From Ostreiculturibacter nitratireducens (GTDB taxonomy: Bacteria > Pseudomonadota > Alphaproteobacteria > Rhodobacterales > Rhodobacteraceae), in NCBI RefSeq assembly GCF_032670585.1, contig NZ_JAVQHL010000002.1, positions 124,001 to 188,000 on the forward strand: DNA of 64,000 nucleotides, in the 5' to 3' direction. The notes beneath the pieces were generated by a model, which saw nothing but the letters and a program-made list of their open reading frames with translations, had not been told where the DNA came from and made no database searches. Below are positions 51,973-60,581 of the stretch, piece after piece. Every line of letters begins with the position of its first letter. The stretch's first letter is position 1. The position numbers were made by a program, and so were the translations under genes.

Positions 51973-53133
51973 ATGCAATACGGCCTGACCGATGAACAGG
52001 AGATGATCGCCGCGACCGTGCGAAGCTTCGTCGAGCGCGAGATCTATCCCCACGAGGACGAGGTGGAACGCTCCGGGACCGTGTCTCCGGAACTTGCCGA
52101 AAGGATCAAGCGCAAGACGATCGAACTCGGCTTCTACGCCTGCAACTTCCCGGAGGAAGTAGGAGGCGCCGGGCTGACGCATCTCGAATTCGCGCTGGTC
52201 GAACGGGAACTTGGTCGCGGCTCGATGGCTCTGACCCATTTCTTCGGGCGGCCGCAGAACATCCTGATGGCCTGCAAGGGAGAGCAGCGCGATCGCTACC
52301 TCCTTCCGGCCGTCCGCGGCGAAAGGATGGATGCCCTCGCAATGACCGAGCCCGGCGCCGGGTCAGACATCCGGGGCATGAAGACGACGGCGCGCCGCCA
52401 GGGTGGCGACTGGGTCGTGAACGGGCAGAAGCATTTCATCTCCGGCGCCGAGCACGCCGACTTCGTCATCGTCTTCGTGGCGACGGGCGAGGACCACACG
52501 CCGAAGGGCCCGAAGAAACGTATCACGACCTTCCTTGTCGACCGGGGCACGCCGGGCTTCACGATCCGCGAGGGGTATCGCTCGGTTTCGCACCGAGGCT
52601 ACAAGAACATGATCCTCGACTTCGACGACTGCCGCCTTTCGGACGCGCAGGTGCTGGGCGAGGTCGATGGCGGTTTCGAGGTGATGAACACCTGGCTCTA
52701 TGCCACCCGCCTCACCGTGGCGGCTTTCTGTGTCGGCCGCGCGCGGCGCGTCTTCGACCACGCGATCGCTTATGCCGCTGAACGCGAGCAGTTCGGCCAG
52801 AAGATCGGCAAGTTCCAGGGAATAGGCTTCCAGCTGGCCGACATGATCACCGAGATCGACGCGGCGGACCTTCTGACGCTCGCCGCCGCCGACCGGCTGG
52901 ACAAGGGCCTACCCTCCAACCGCGAGATCGCCTCGGCCAAGCTCTACGCCTCGGAAATGCTCGCCCGCGTGACGGACGCGGCGATCCAGATCCACGGAGG
53001 GATGGGTCTGATGGACGACCTGCCGCTGGAACGCTTCTGGCGCGACGCGCGCGTCGAACGGATCTGGGACGGTACGTCGGAGATCCAGCGCCACATCATC
53101 AGCCGCGACCTCCTGCGGCCGCTCGGAGCCTAG
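51973..53133 (+). CDS. Acyl-CoA dehydrogenase (carnitine-type operon)
   Basis: A 386-residue acyl-CoA dehydrogenase: flavin contacts MTEPGAGSDIRGMKTTA and GQKHFISGA, then AREQFG-like AEREQFGQKIG and the C-terminal IWDGTSEIQRHIISRDLL. At the position of the catalytic Glu of medium-chain enzymes (YEGT) this protein has Asp366 (WDGT). GCGGAGG precedes the ATG. It is followed at 33 bp by an ADP-forming acyl-CoA synthetase and then a CaiD-like hydratase, so crotonobetaine or gamma-butyrobetaine CoA esters are candidate substrates. Confidence 0.92.
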   Translation: MQYGLTDEQEMIAATVRSFVEREIYPHEDEVERSGTVSPELAERIKRKTIELGFYACNFPEEVGGAGLTHLEFALVERELGRGSMALTHFFGRPQNILMACKGEQRDRYLLPAVRGERMDALAMTEPGAGSDIRGMKTTARRQGGDWVVNGQKHFISGAEHADFVIVFVATGEDHTPKGPKKRITTFLVDRGTPGFTIREGYRSVSHRGYKNMILDFDDCRLSDAQVLGEVDGGFEVMNTWLYATRLTVAAFCVGRARRVFDHAIAYAAEREQFGQKIGKFQGIGFQLADMITEIDAADLLTLAAADRLDKGLPSNREIASAKLYASEMLARVTDAAIQIHGGMGLMDDLPLERFWRDARVERIWDGTSEIQRHIISRDLLRPLGA

Positions 53134-53166
53134 GAACTTCATGCTCCCCCGTATCGAGGCCATGCC

Positions 53167-55203
53167 GTGACGCGCGACCTTTCCCGCCTGTTCCGCCCCC
53201 GCTCCATTGCCGTGGTCGGCGGCGGAGCATGGGGAAAGGCGATCGTAGACCAGTGCCGGAAGATGGGGTTCTCGGGCGAGGTCTGGCCTGTCCACCCGAC
53301 TGCGGCGGAGGTCGGGGGAGTTCCGGCATTCCGCTCGGTCGCCGACCTGCCGGAGGGGCCGGACGCGAGTTTCATCGGCGTCAACCGGCACGCGACGCTC
53401 GACGTGCTGTCCCAGCTCAGGGACAGGGGGGCAGGCGGCGCGACCTGTTTCGCGTCCGGCTTCGCGGAAGCCGAAGCGGAGGACGCGGCTGGCCGCGACC
53501 TGCAACGCCAACTCCTCGACGCGGCTGGCCACATGCCGATCCTCGGGCCCAACTGCTACGGCTTCATCAACGCGCTCGACGGCGCGCTTCTGTGGCCGGA
53601 CCAGCACGGGCTTGCGCGCACGGAACGAGGCGTGGCCATCGCCACCCAATCCTCCAACATCGCGATCAACCTCACGATGCAGCGCCGGGGGCTGCCGATC
53701 GCCTACGCCGTCACCGCCGGCAACCAGGCGCAGACCGGCCTGGCCCAGATCGGGGCGGGGCTGATCGAGGATCCCCGCGTCACCGCGCTCGGGCTTCACG
53801 TCGAAGGTTTCTCGGACCTGCACGCGTGGGAAGCGCTTTCGGCACGGGCGCGCGATCTGGGCAAGCCCGTCGTCATCCTGAAAGTCGGCCGCAGCGAGCA
53901 GGCGCGCGCCGCGACCGTTTCCCACACGGCGTCGCTTGCCGGGGGTGACGCGGGCGCACAGGCGCTGATCGACAGGCTGGGATTCGCCCGCGTCGGCAGC
54001 CTTCCGGAATTCCTGGAAACGCTGAAGCTGCTGAATTTCACCGGTCCGCTCGCCTCCAACCGCATCGCTTCGATTTCCTGTTCGGGCGGGGAGGCGTCTC
54101 TCGCCGCTGACACGGCGCACGGTCGCGGCGTCACCTTCCCTCCGCTGAACGAGGCGCAGCGAAACGGCCTCCGCGCCGCGCTCGGCCCCATGGTGGCGCT
54201 GGCGAACCCGCTGGACTACCACACCTACATCTGGCGCGACACGGAACGGATGACAGATGCCTGGGCCGCGATGATGGACCCGTCCCTGGCACTCACCATG
54301 CTGATCGTGGACTTCCCGCGCGCCGACCGCTGCGATCCGGCCGACTGGAACTGCACGATCGAGGCCGCGCTCGCCGCGAAGGCGCGGACGGGTGGCAATG
54401 TCGCGATGGTCGCGACGCTGCCGGAACTGATGCCCGAGGAGGTCGCCGCGCGGCTGGCCGCGGGGGGCGTCGTTCCGTTGAACGGGCTTTCCGACGCGAT
54501 CGCCGCCGCCGAGGTTGCTTCCCGCCTCGGCCAGGCCTTCGCCGCATCCCTGCCCCTTCTGGTTCCCTCGCCAACGGCGTCCGCCCGCCTGGTGCCCGAG
54601 GCCGAGGCCAAGACGCGGCTCGCCGCGCAGCGGCTTCCCGTTCCCCGGTCCGAGCGGGCCGGTTCGCCCGAAGCCGCCGCGGAAGCCGCCATACGGATCG
54701 GTTTTCCGGTCGTTCTGAAAGGCGAGGGCTTCGCGCACAAGTCCGAGGCCGGGGCGGTGCGGCTCAACCTCTCGACGCCCGAGGCCGTTGCCGAAGCCGC
54801 GCGCGCCATGGCCGCGACGGGCTTTCTTGTCGAGGAGATGGTCACCGGGACCGTTGCCGAACTCCTGATCGGCGTCGTCAAGGACCCGGCCCACGGCTTC
54901 GTCCTGACGCTTGCCGCGGGCGGCACCCTGACCGAACTGCTGGCGGACAGCACATCGCTCCTTCTGCCCGTCGGCCCCTCGGAAATAGACGCCGCGCTTT
55001 CGCGTCTGCGCGTCGCGCGCCTTCTCGACGGCTGGCGCGGCGGCCAGATCGCTGACCGCGCGGCGATCCGCGACGCCGTTCTGGCTATCCAATCCTACGT
55101 GGTGGACAACGCCGACCGCGTGGAGGAAGTTGAGGTAAACCCGCTCCTCTGCCTGCCCGACAGGGCGGTCGCGGCGGACGCACTCATACGGGAGGCGGAA
55201 TGA
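53167..55203 (+). CDS. ADP-forming acyl-CoA synthetase (acetate-CoA ligase family)
   Basis: A 678-residue fused-subunit acyl-CoA synthetase (ADP-forming). The N-terminal CoA-binding domain begins RSIAVVGGGAWGKAI; a succinyl-CoA-ligase-like domain contains TVSHTASLAGGDA, with the conserved His, near residue 260; the C-terminal ATP-grasp domain has GFPVVLKGEGFAHKSEAGAV from about 515. It activates a carboxylic acid with ATP and CoA. The 4-bp overlap with the CaiD-like gene and the upstream acyl-CoA dehydrogenase point to one catabolic operon; acid unknown, carnitine-type betaine likely. Confidence 0.9.
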   Translation: MTRDLSRLFRPRSIAVVGGGAWGKAIVDQCRKMGFSGEVWPVHPTAAEVGGVPAFRSVADLPEGPDASFIGVNRHATLDVLSQLRDRGAGGATCFASGFAEAEAEDAAGRDLQRQLLDAAGHMPILGPNCYGFINALDGALLWPDQHGLARTERGVAIATQSSNIAINLTMQRRGLPIAYAVTAGNQAQTGLAQIGAGLIEDPRVTALGLHVEGFSDLHAWEALSARARDLGKPVVILKVGRSEQARAATVSHTASLAGGDAGAQALIDRLGFARVGSLPEFLETLKLLNFTGPLASNRIASISCSGGEASLAADTAHGRGVTFPPLNEAQRNGLRAALGPMVALANPLDYHTYIWRDTERMTDAWAAMMDPSLALTMLIVDFPRADRCDPADWNCTIEAALAAKARTGGNVAMVATLPELMPEEVAARLAAGGVVPLNGLSDAIAAAEVASRLGQAFAASLPLLVPSPTASARLVPEAEAKTRLAAQRLPVPRSERAGSPEAAAEAAIRIGFPVVLKGEGFAHKSEAGAVRLNLSTPEAVAEAARAMAATGFLVEEMVTGTVAELLIGVVKDPAHGFVLTLAAGGTLTELLADSTSLLLPVGPSEIDAALSRLRVARLLDGWRGGQIADRAAIRDAVLAIQSYVVDNADRVEEVEVNPLLCLPDRAVAADALIREAE

Positions 55204-55985
55204 TCGAAGCTCCGGTCCACACGCAGCACGAAGGCGGCATCTGGTGCATCACCCTCAACCGGCCCAAGGCCAATGCCATCGACCTCGCGACGTCGCGGTT
55301 CATGGGGGACATCTTCGCCAAGTTCCGCGATGACCCGAAGGCGCGCGTCGCGATCGTCACCGCAGCGGGCGAAAAGTTCTTCTGCCCCGGCTGGGACCTG
55401 AAGGCAGCGGCCGCCGGCGACGCCGTCGACGGTGACTACGGGCAGGGCGGGTTCGGTGGCCTTCAGGAATTGCGCGACATGAACAAGCCGGTGATCATGG
55501 CGGTGAACGGCATCGCCTGCGGCGGCGGACTGGAGCTTGCCATCTCCGGCGACATCATCCTCGCCGCGGACCACGCGACCTTCGCGCTTCCGGAGATCCG
55601 CTCCGGCACGGTGGCCGACGCCGCCTCTATCAAGCTGCCGAAGCGCATTCCCTACCACATCGCGATGGAGCTTTTGCTGACCGGCCGCTGGTTCGACGCC
55701 GAGGAGGCGCACCGCTGGGGCCTCGTGAACGAGGTCGTTCCGGCCGCGCGGCTCATGGACCGCGCCTGGGAACTGGCGCGGCTCATCGAAAGCGGCCCGC
55801 CCCTCGTCTACGCCGCGATCAAGGAAATCGTCCGCGACGCGGAGGATTCCAAGTTCCAGGACGCCCTCAACCGCGTCACCCAGCGCAAGCTCCGTACGGT
55901 CGACATCCTCTATGGCTCCGAGGACCAGATCGAGGGTGCCCGCGCCTTCGCCGAGAAGCGGGACCCGGTCTGGAAGGGGCGCTGA
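55200..55985 (+). CDS. caiD: CaiD-like enoyl-CoA hydratase (carnitinyl-CoA dehydratase)
   Basis: A 261-residue crotonase-fold enzyme that closely resembles E. coli CaiD: LNRPKANAIDLATS, EKFFCPGWDLKAAAAGDA, the oxyanion-hole GIACGGGLELA and the C-terminal AFAEKRDPVWKGR, which is identical to the CaiD end as I recall it. It should interconvert crotonobetainyl-CoA and carnitinyl-CoA. Its ATG overlaps the upstream stop (ATGA) and the SDH protease gene follows directly. A general enoyl-CoA hydratase role cannot be excluded. Confidence 0.85.
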   Translation: MIEAPVHTQHEGGIWCITLNRPKANAIDLATSRFMGDIFAKFRDDPKARVAIVTAAGEKFFCPGWDLKAAAAGDAVDGDYGQGGFGGLQELRDMNKPVIMAVNGIACGGGLELAISGDIILAADHATFALPEIRSGTVADAASIKLPKRIPYHIAMELLLTGRWFDAEEAHRWGLVNEVVPAARLMDRAWELARLIESGPPLVYAAIKEIVRDAEDSKFQDALNRVTQRKLRTVDILYGSEDQIEGARAFAEKRDPVWKGR

Positions 55986-56813
55986 ATGGACATCACCCAG
56001 TACTTCTGGCTGTTCATCATCCTCTCCGCCCTGCAGCCGCTGTTCGCGCGCAAGATCCTGGACATGCGGCGGCTTTCGATGATCGACCGAATCCAGAAGA
56101 CACGCGGCAGCCGGGTCATCCTCCTCGTCCACCGGCAGGAGACGATGTCGATCCTCGGCATCCCGCTGATGCGCTACATCGACATCCACGACAGCGAGGA
56201 GGTCCTGCGCGCGATCCGGATGACCGACAAGGACATGCCTCTCGACATTGTCCTGCACACGCCGGGCGGCCTCGTCCTCGCCGCGCTGCAGATCGCGCGG
56301 GCGGTCGAGGCGCACAGGGGCAAGGTCACGGTCTTCGTCCCGCATCATGCCATGTCCGGCGGCACGCTGATCGCTCTCGCGGCGGACGAGATCGCGATGT
56401 GCGATCACTCGGTGCTCGGCCCGATCGACCCGCAGGTGGGGCAGTTCCCCGCCGCCTCGATCCTGAAGGCCGTGGCGGAGAAGCCGATCGCCGAGATCGA
56501 CGACCAGACCCTTATCCTCGCGGATGTCGGGGAAAAGGCGCTGGCGCAGGTCCAGAAGGCCGCGACCGCCCTTCTGGCACGCCACATGGATGGCCCGAAG
56601 GCCACGGAAATGGCCGAAAAGCTCGCTTCGGGCATCTGGACGCACGACTACCCGATCCCCGCCGCGGAAGCGCAGGAACTGGGTCTGCCGGTCAAGACGG
56701 AGATGCCCGAGGACGTGCTGACGCTGATGACGCTCTATCCTCAGCCCGTGCGCCGGACCGGTGGCGTCGAGTATCTTCCGTTCCCGCGCCGCCTGCCGCC
56801 GAAGGACCGCTGA
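55986..56813 (+). CDS. SDH-family Clp-fold serine proteinase (membrane-anchored)
   Basis: A 275-residue ClpP/crotonase-fold protease of the Ser-Asp-His (SDH) family. A single N-terminal helix (YFWLFIILSALQPLF) anchors it. HTPGG (91-95) forms the oxyanion loop, HHAMSGGT supplies Ser124, and LGPIDPQ supplies Asp148. It starts right after the CaiD-like stop codon, so it is co-transcribed with that operon although a functional link is unclear; it may be a membrane quality-control protease. Confidence 0.85.
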   Translation: MDITQYFWLFIILSALQPLFARKILDMRRLSMIDRIQKTRGSRVILLVHRQETMSILGIPLMRYIDIHDSEEVLRAIRMTDKDMPLDIVLHTPGGLVLAALQIARAVEAHRGKVTVFVPHHAMSGGTLIALAADEIAMCDHSVLGPIDPQVGQFPAASILKAVAEKPIAEIDDQTLILADVGEKALAQVQKAATALLARHMDGPKATEMAEKLASGIWTHDYPIPAAEAQELGLPVKTEMPEDVLTLMTLYPQPVRRTGGVEYLPFPRRLPPKDR

Positions 56814-56835
56814 GCGCCCGGCTCGTGCTGGCGCG

Positions 56836-57465
56836 TCACGCCTTCCGGAACGTCGCGAGGAACGCCCGGTCTGCGCGGTGCGCGGGGTCGGCACGCGGCC
56901 CGTAGATCGGCACTTGGGGCAGCGAAAGCCCGGCGATGCGCCCCTCTAGCGCGCGGAACTTCGCGGCGAAACCGGCGGCCTCGTAATGCGCGGCGTTTAT
57001 CGACAGCACGAAGATCGCCCCCTGCGCCGCCACCCGCAGGAGTTCGTCGATCGCCTCGGGTCCGACATGGCCGAGGGTGAAGGTTCCCGAACTGAGGATT
57101 CCCCGATAGGTCCCGTCCTCGGCGTCGAGCCGCCCCGTGACATCACCCGCGAAGAGCCGCCGGTAGACCCGCTTCTCCGACGCCTTCAGGAGCATCTCGG
57201 CCGAAATGTCCACGCCATCGATCACCCCGACACCGAGCGAGGCGAGCCTCAGCCCCGCCAGTCCCGTGCCCGCGCCCACGTCGAGAACCGGCCCTTCGCC
57301 GCCCTCAGCGGCGAAAGCCTCCGCGACCGCGGCGGGCAGCAGGTAATCCATCGCCCCCGCGAATTCGGTGTCATAGCTTGCCGCCCAGTCCGCATAGAGC
57401 TTGCGGCTGTCCTCGGGCGACTTCAGCGCATAGGCGTCATCAAGTCCGGGTGTCTTCCTGGTCAT
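56836..57465 (-). CDS. Class I SAM-dependent methyltransferase
   Basis: A 209-residue methyltransferase. Motif I LDVGAGTGLAG lies near residues 61-71, the acidic ribose-binding VDGVDIS-type residue follows (GVIDGVDISAEML), and FTLGHVGPEA is motif IV. The N-terminal YADWAASYDTEF is common in Rhodobacteraceae methyltransferases. The substrate is unknown. It is 41 bp downstream of another methyltransferase on the same strand. Confidence 0.85.
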   Translation of the reverse strand: MTRKTPGLDDAYALKSPEDSRKLYADWAASYDTEFAGAMDYLLPAAVAEAFAAEGGEGPVLDVGAGTGLAGLRLASLGVGVIDGVDISAEMLLKASEKRVYRRLFAGDVTGRLDAEDGTYRGILSSGTFTLGHVGPEAIDELLRVAAQGAIFVLSINAAHYEAAGFAAKFRALEGRIAGLSLPQVPIYGPRADPAHRADRAFLATFRKA

Positions 57466-57506
57466 GTCCGCATCGGGTCACGAATTCGACGCGCAATCAA
57501 CCCGCC

Positions 57507-58328
57507 TCACATCCGCTCGAGACGGATCAGTCGGTATTCGAACTTCCCGGCGAAACTCTGCGCCCGCCGCCCCGGCTTCTGGAACCGGTTGAGCGCCTTG
57601 CCTAGCAGAAGCTCCGCAAGGAAGCCCCGGACCGGGTTCGCTTTGCGATAATCCTTGCGGATCCTGGCCACGAAGGGGGCGACGTGGACGTTCTTGAGAT
57701 GATCCAGCACCTGGAAAGTCGGAATGATCGCATCCGTCATGTCCGCGTCCTCGACCACGCGGAAGACGCCCTGCCGCGCGACCTCGGCAAGGAATTCGGC
57801 ATGCGTGCCCCGCGTGCCTTCCTCGCCCTCGGCCAACGTGCCCTTCCCCGGAAGTCGGAAATAATCAAAGATCACCACGCCGTTCCTCGCGTAGCGCGCC
57901 GTTTGCCGCAGCGCCGGTTCAAGCTCGATGTAGTGGAAGCTCTCCGCGAAAAGGCACATGTCGAAGCGCTTGTCGCTCTCGAAATCCTCGAACCTGACCG
58001 TGTGGACCTTCACGGTCTCGGGCAGCTTTCGCCGCGCCATTTCGTTGAGTTGCTCCGACGGGCAGAGGCATTCCAGCTTGAATCCCGCTTCCGTCAGCGC
58101 CCGGGCGTTCGACCCCGTGCCGGATCCGACGTCAAGGATCGTCTCTGTTTCCGCCGGAATGGCTGCCAGAAGCCTGTCGAAATAGGCTCGCTGCGCCCGC
58201 CCCAGCGCCTCCGCCGAGGGAACCTCGGGTGCGCCGTCGGGCCAATAGCCATAGTGCAGAAACCCGTGACCGAAGATGACCTCCGACATGAGCGCTTCGA
58301 AATCCAGCCTGGCGTCCTTGAGTTTCAT
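57507..58328 (-). CDS. SAM-dependent methyltransferase
   Basis: A 273-residue class I methyltransferase: motif I ILDVGSGTGSNARAL near residue 64, then LECLCPSEQLNE and CLFAESFHYIELEP. HFLHYGYWPDG-like HGFLHYGYWPDGAPEV at the N-terminus recalls the small-molecule (UbiE/CFA-like) methyltransferases. GAGGTGGG, which overlaps the stop of the candidate 55-residue ORF upstream, precedes the ATG. Substrate unknown; it may work with the next methyltransferase. Confidence 0.85.
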   Translation of the reverse strand: MKLKDARLDFEALMSEVIFGHGFLHYGYWPDGAPEVPSAEALGRAQRAYFDRLLAAIPAETETILDVGSGTGSNARALTEAGFKLECLCPSEQLNEMARRKLPETVKVHTVRFEDFESDKRFDMCLFAESFHYIELEPALRQTARYARNGVVIFDYFRLPGKGTLAEGEEGTRGTHAEFLAEVARQGVFRVVEDADMTDAIIPTFQVLDHLKNVHVAPFVARIRKDYRKANPVRGFLAELLLGKALNRFQKPGRRAQSFAGKFEYRLIRLERM

Positions 58329-58334
58329 CCCACC

Positions 58335-58502
58335 TCACCGATATCCGCGCCCTCGCGCAGGGACCTGTCCCATCACCAGGCGCAACCATCCGTCCGGGCC
58401 GATCCATTCCCGCCGCCGAACCGCCTCGCCGCCGTTCAGCGTAGTGGTCGTCACCGGCCCGATCTGTTGGCCATGGAGTGTTCCCGATGCGGTCTTGTGC
58501 AT
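58335..58502 (-). CDS. Candidate 55-residue protein upstream of the methyltransferase
   Basis: An ATG at 58502 opens a 55-codon frame ending TGA at 58335, seven bases before the methyltransferase start; its stop overlaps that gene's ribosome site. The protein contains TTTTLNGGEAVRRREWIG and DGWLRLVMGQVPARGRGYR, a plausible folded composition with frequent G or C in third codon positions. No strong ribosome site or known relative. It otherwise occupies a 312-bp gap between divergent genes in which I see nothing else. Confidence 0.4.
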   Translation of the reverse strand: MHKTASGTLHGQQIGPVTTTTLNGGEAVRRREWIGPDGWLRLVMGQVPARGRGYR

Positions 58503-58640
58503 CACCGGGCTCGCCCATCATCGGGTCACGCGGCGCGGCCGGTCAAGTAGACCATGCGGCGCCGGCCGGCGCGACCGTATTGGAGCCTGCGGACACAGCT
58601 CGCACTTGCACCCCGGATCACGCCGCCCGATAGTCCCGGC

Positions 58641-59510
58641 ATGTCGAAGACCCTCCTTTCCCTCGGCCACGGCTATTCCGCCCGCGCTCTCTCCCGCCGC
58701 CTGATTGCCGACGGCTGGACGGTGATCGGCACCACACGTTCGCCCGAAAAGGCCGCGGCCATCGCTGCGGAGGGTGTCGAACCGCTGATCTGGCCCGGAA
58801 TGCCGCTCGCCCCGGCACTTGACCGCGCCAGCCATGTCCTGTCCTCGATCGGACCGGGCGAGGACGGCGACCCTGTTGTCGCGGCGCTTTCCGACGACCT
58901 CGCCGCCGCCGCGCCGCATCTCGAATGGGTCGGCTATCTTTCGACGACAGCCGTCTATGGCGACCACGAGGGCGACTGGGTCGACGAGAACACACCCCTT
59001 GCGCCCGCAAGCCGCCGTGGCGCGCTGCGTGTCCAGGCCGAGGGCGAATGGCAGGCGCTCGCCGCGCGTTCGGGCCTCCCGCTTCACATCTTCCGCCTCG
59101 CGGGGATCTACGGTCCGGGCCGCGGCCCCTTCGCGAAGCTCCGCGACGGTAGTGCCCGGCGCATCGTGAAGCCCGGCCAGGTCTTTTCCCGCATCCATGT
59201 GGACGACATCGCTCAGGCGCTGACCGCGTCGATGAACCGCCCGGTCACCGGCGCGATCTACAACCTCTGCGACGATGAACCGGCTCCGCCCCAGGACGTG
59301 ATCGGCTATGCGGCCTACCTGCTCGGGATACCAAGGCCGCCCGAGGTATCGTTCGATGAGGCCGACCTCTCGCCCATGGCGCGGAGCTTCTACGGCGAAT
59401 CGAAGCGCGTTCGGAACGACCGGATCAAGCGTGACCTCGGTCTCCGGCTCATCCACCCCACCTACCGCGAGGGCCTCGCCGCGACCCTCGCCGCCGAGGC
59501 CGCTCACTGA
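58641..59510 (+). CDS. NAD(P)-dependent epimerase/dehydratase-type SDR (YeeZ-like)
   Basis: A 289-residue extended-SDR protein. The Rossmann start is LLSLGHGYSARALSRRL, the middle contains YLSTTAVYGDHEGDWVDE (with the Ser-Thr and Tyr of the active site) and FRLAGIYGPGRGPF. The usual YxxxK is not preserved as such, which is normal for the YeeZ branch. ATG at 58641. Downstream, msrB and msrA lie on the same strand after 73 bp. The substrate is unknown. Confidence 0.85.
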   Translation: MSKTLLSLGHGYSARALSRRLIADGWTVIGTTRSPEKAAAIAAEGVEPLIWPGMPLAPALDRASHVLSSIGPGEDGDPVVAALSDDLAAAAPHLEWVGYLSTTAVYGDHEGDWVDENTPLAPASRRGALRVQAEGEWQALAARSGLPLHIFRLAGIYGPGRGPFAKLRDGSARRIVKPGQVFSRIHVDDIAQALTASMNRPVTGAIYNLCDDEPAPPQDVIGYAAYLLGIPRPPEVSFDEADLSPMARSFYGESKRVRNDRIKRDLGLRLIHPTYREGLAATLAAEAAH

Positions 59511-59583
59511 ATTGCGAACGGCACGAATTGGCTTTGCCGCGCCGCGGGTCCATATTCCTGTTGAGCCACCGAGGGAGGCCCGG

Positions 59584-60063
59584 ATGACCGCAGAGACGAA
59601 GCCCGAGCGAAAGACCTACGCCAAGACGGAAGAGGCCCTTGCCCGCCTCACTCCGGAACAGTACCGCGTCACGCAGAGGGACGGAACCGAACGTCCCTAC
59701 ACCGGAGAGTTCTGGGACCATCACGAAACCGGCCTCTACGTCGACGTCGTTTCGGGCGAGCCGCTGTTCACCTCGTTCGACAAGTTCGACAGCCATTGCG
59801 GCTGGCCGAGCTTCACGAAGCCCGTCGTCGACGCGAACGTGACGGAGTGGCGCGATACGAGCCACGGCATGGTCCGGGTCGAGGTCCGTTCGAAGCACGG
59901 CGACAGCCACCTGGGCCACGTCTTCACGGACGGCCCCCGCGACCGGGGGGGCCTGCGCTACTGCATCAACTCGGCATCCTTGCGTTTCATCCCCATGGAC
60001 CGGCTGGAGGCCGAAGGCTACGGGGAGTTCCGCGCACTTTTCGAGACGGAGGAAGGCAAATGA
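59584..60063 (+). CDS. msrB: Peptide methionine-(R)-S-oxide reductase
   Basis: A 159-residue MsrB. The catalytic Cys127 is in RYCINSASL, with HCGWPSF at 71-77 and HGDSHLGHVFTDGP as the substrate pocket. The zinc-binding CxxC pairs of many MsrBs are absent (GLYVDVVSGEPLF at the first position), so this is the non-zinc type. ATG at 59584 in GGAGG-context CCGGATG. It overlaps msrA by 4 bp. It reduces the R-epimer of methionine sulfoxide. Confidence 0.95.
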   Translation: MTAETKPERKTYAKTEEALARLTPEQYRVTQRDGTERPYTGEFWDHHETGLYVDVVSGEPLFTSFDKFDSHCGWPSFTKPVVDANVTEWRDTSHGMVRVEVRSKHGDSHLGHVFTDGPRDRGGLRYCINSASLRFIPMDRLEAEGYGEFRALFETEEGK

Positions 60064-60572
60064 CCGGCAAGACCGAAACCGCAATCCTCGCCGGCGGCTG
60101 TTTCTGGGGGATGCAGGATCTCATCCGGAAAATGCCCGGCGTCGTTACCACCCGCGTCGGCTACACGGGCGGAGATGTGAAGAACGCGACCTACCGCAAC
60201 CACGGCACCCACGCCGAGGGCATAGAGGTGGTCTTCGACCCCGGGACGCTTTCCTACCGCGAGCTGCTGGAGTTCTTCTTCCAGATCCACGACCCGACCA
60301 CGCTGAACCGGCAGGGGAACGACGTCGGTCTCTCCTACCGCTCGGGCATCTACTACCTGTCCGAGGCGCAGAAGACCGAGGCGGAACGCACCATCGCCGA
60401 CGTGGACGCATCGGGAATCTGGCCCGGCAAGGTCGTCACCGAGGTGAAGCCCGCCGGAGACTTCTGGGAGGCCGAGCCGGAGCACCAGGACTACCTGGAA
60501 CGCTTTCCGAACGGCTACACGTGCCACTTCCCGCGCCCGAACTGGCGGCTGCCGAAGAAGGCGGCGGAATAG
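60060..60572 (+). CDS. msrA: Peptide methionine-(S)-S-oxide reductase
   Basis: A 170-residue MsrA with catalytic Cys14 in GGCFWGMQD, the conserved RVGYTGGD and YRNHGTHAEGIEVVFDP, and HDPTTLNRQGNDVGLSYRS in the core. It starts by an ATGA overlap with msrB and ends 9 bp from the convergent DMT gene. It reduces S-methionine sulfoxide; together with MsrB it repairs oxidised methionines. No signal peptide, so cytoplasmic. Confidence 0.96.
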   Translation: MTGKTETAILAGGCFWGMQDLIRKMPGVVTTRVGYTGGDVKNATYRNHGTHAEGIEVVFDPGTLSYRELLEFFFQIHDPTTLNRQGNDVGLSYRSGIYYLSEAQKTEAERTIADVDASGIWPGKVVTEVKPAGDFWEAEPEHQDYLERFPNGYTCHFPRPNWRLPKKAAE

Positions 60573-60581
60573 TGCACGGGC

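Noticed and set aside
52909..55092. 727-codon minus-strand open frame opposite the acyl-CoA dehydrogenase and synthetase
   Set aside because: Opposite two clear enzymes with complete motifs; the translation is Arg/Gly/Asp-rich without domains.
55095..56894. 599-codon minus-strand open frame opposite caiD and the SDH protease
   Set aside because: Antisense shadow of two genes whose catalytic residues are all visible on the plus strand.
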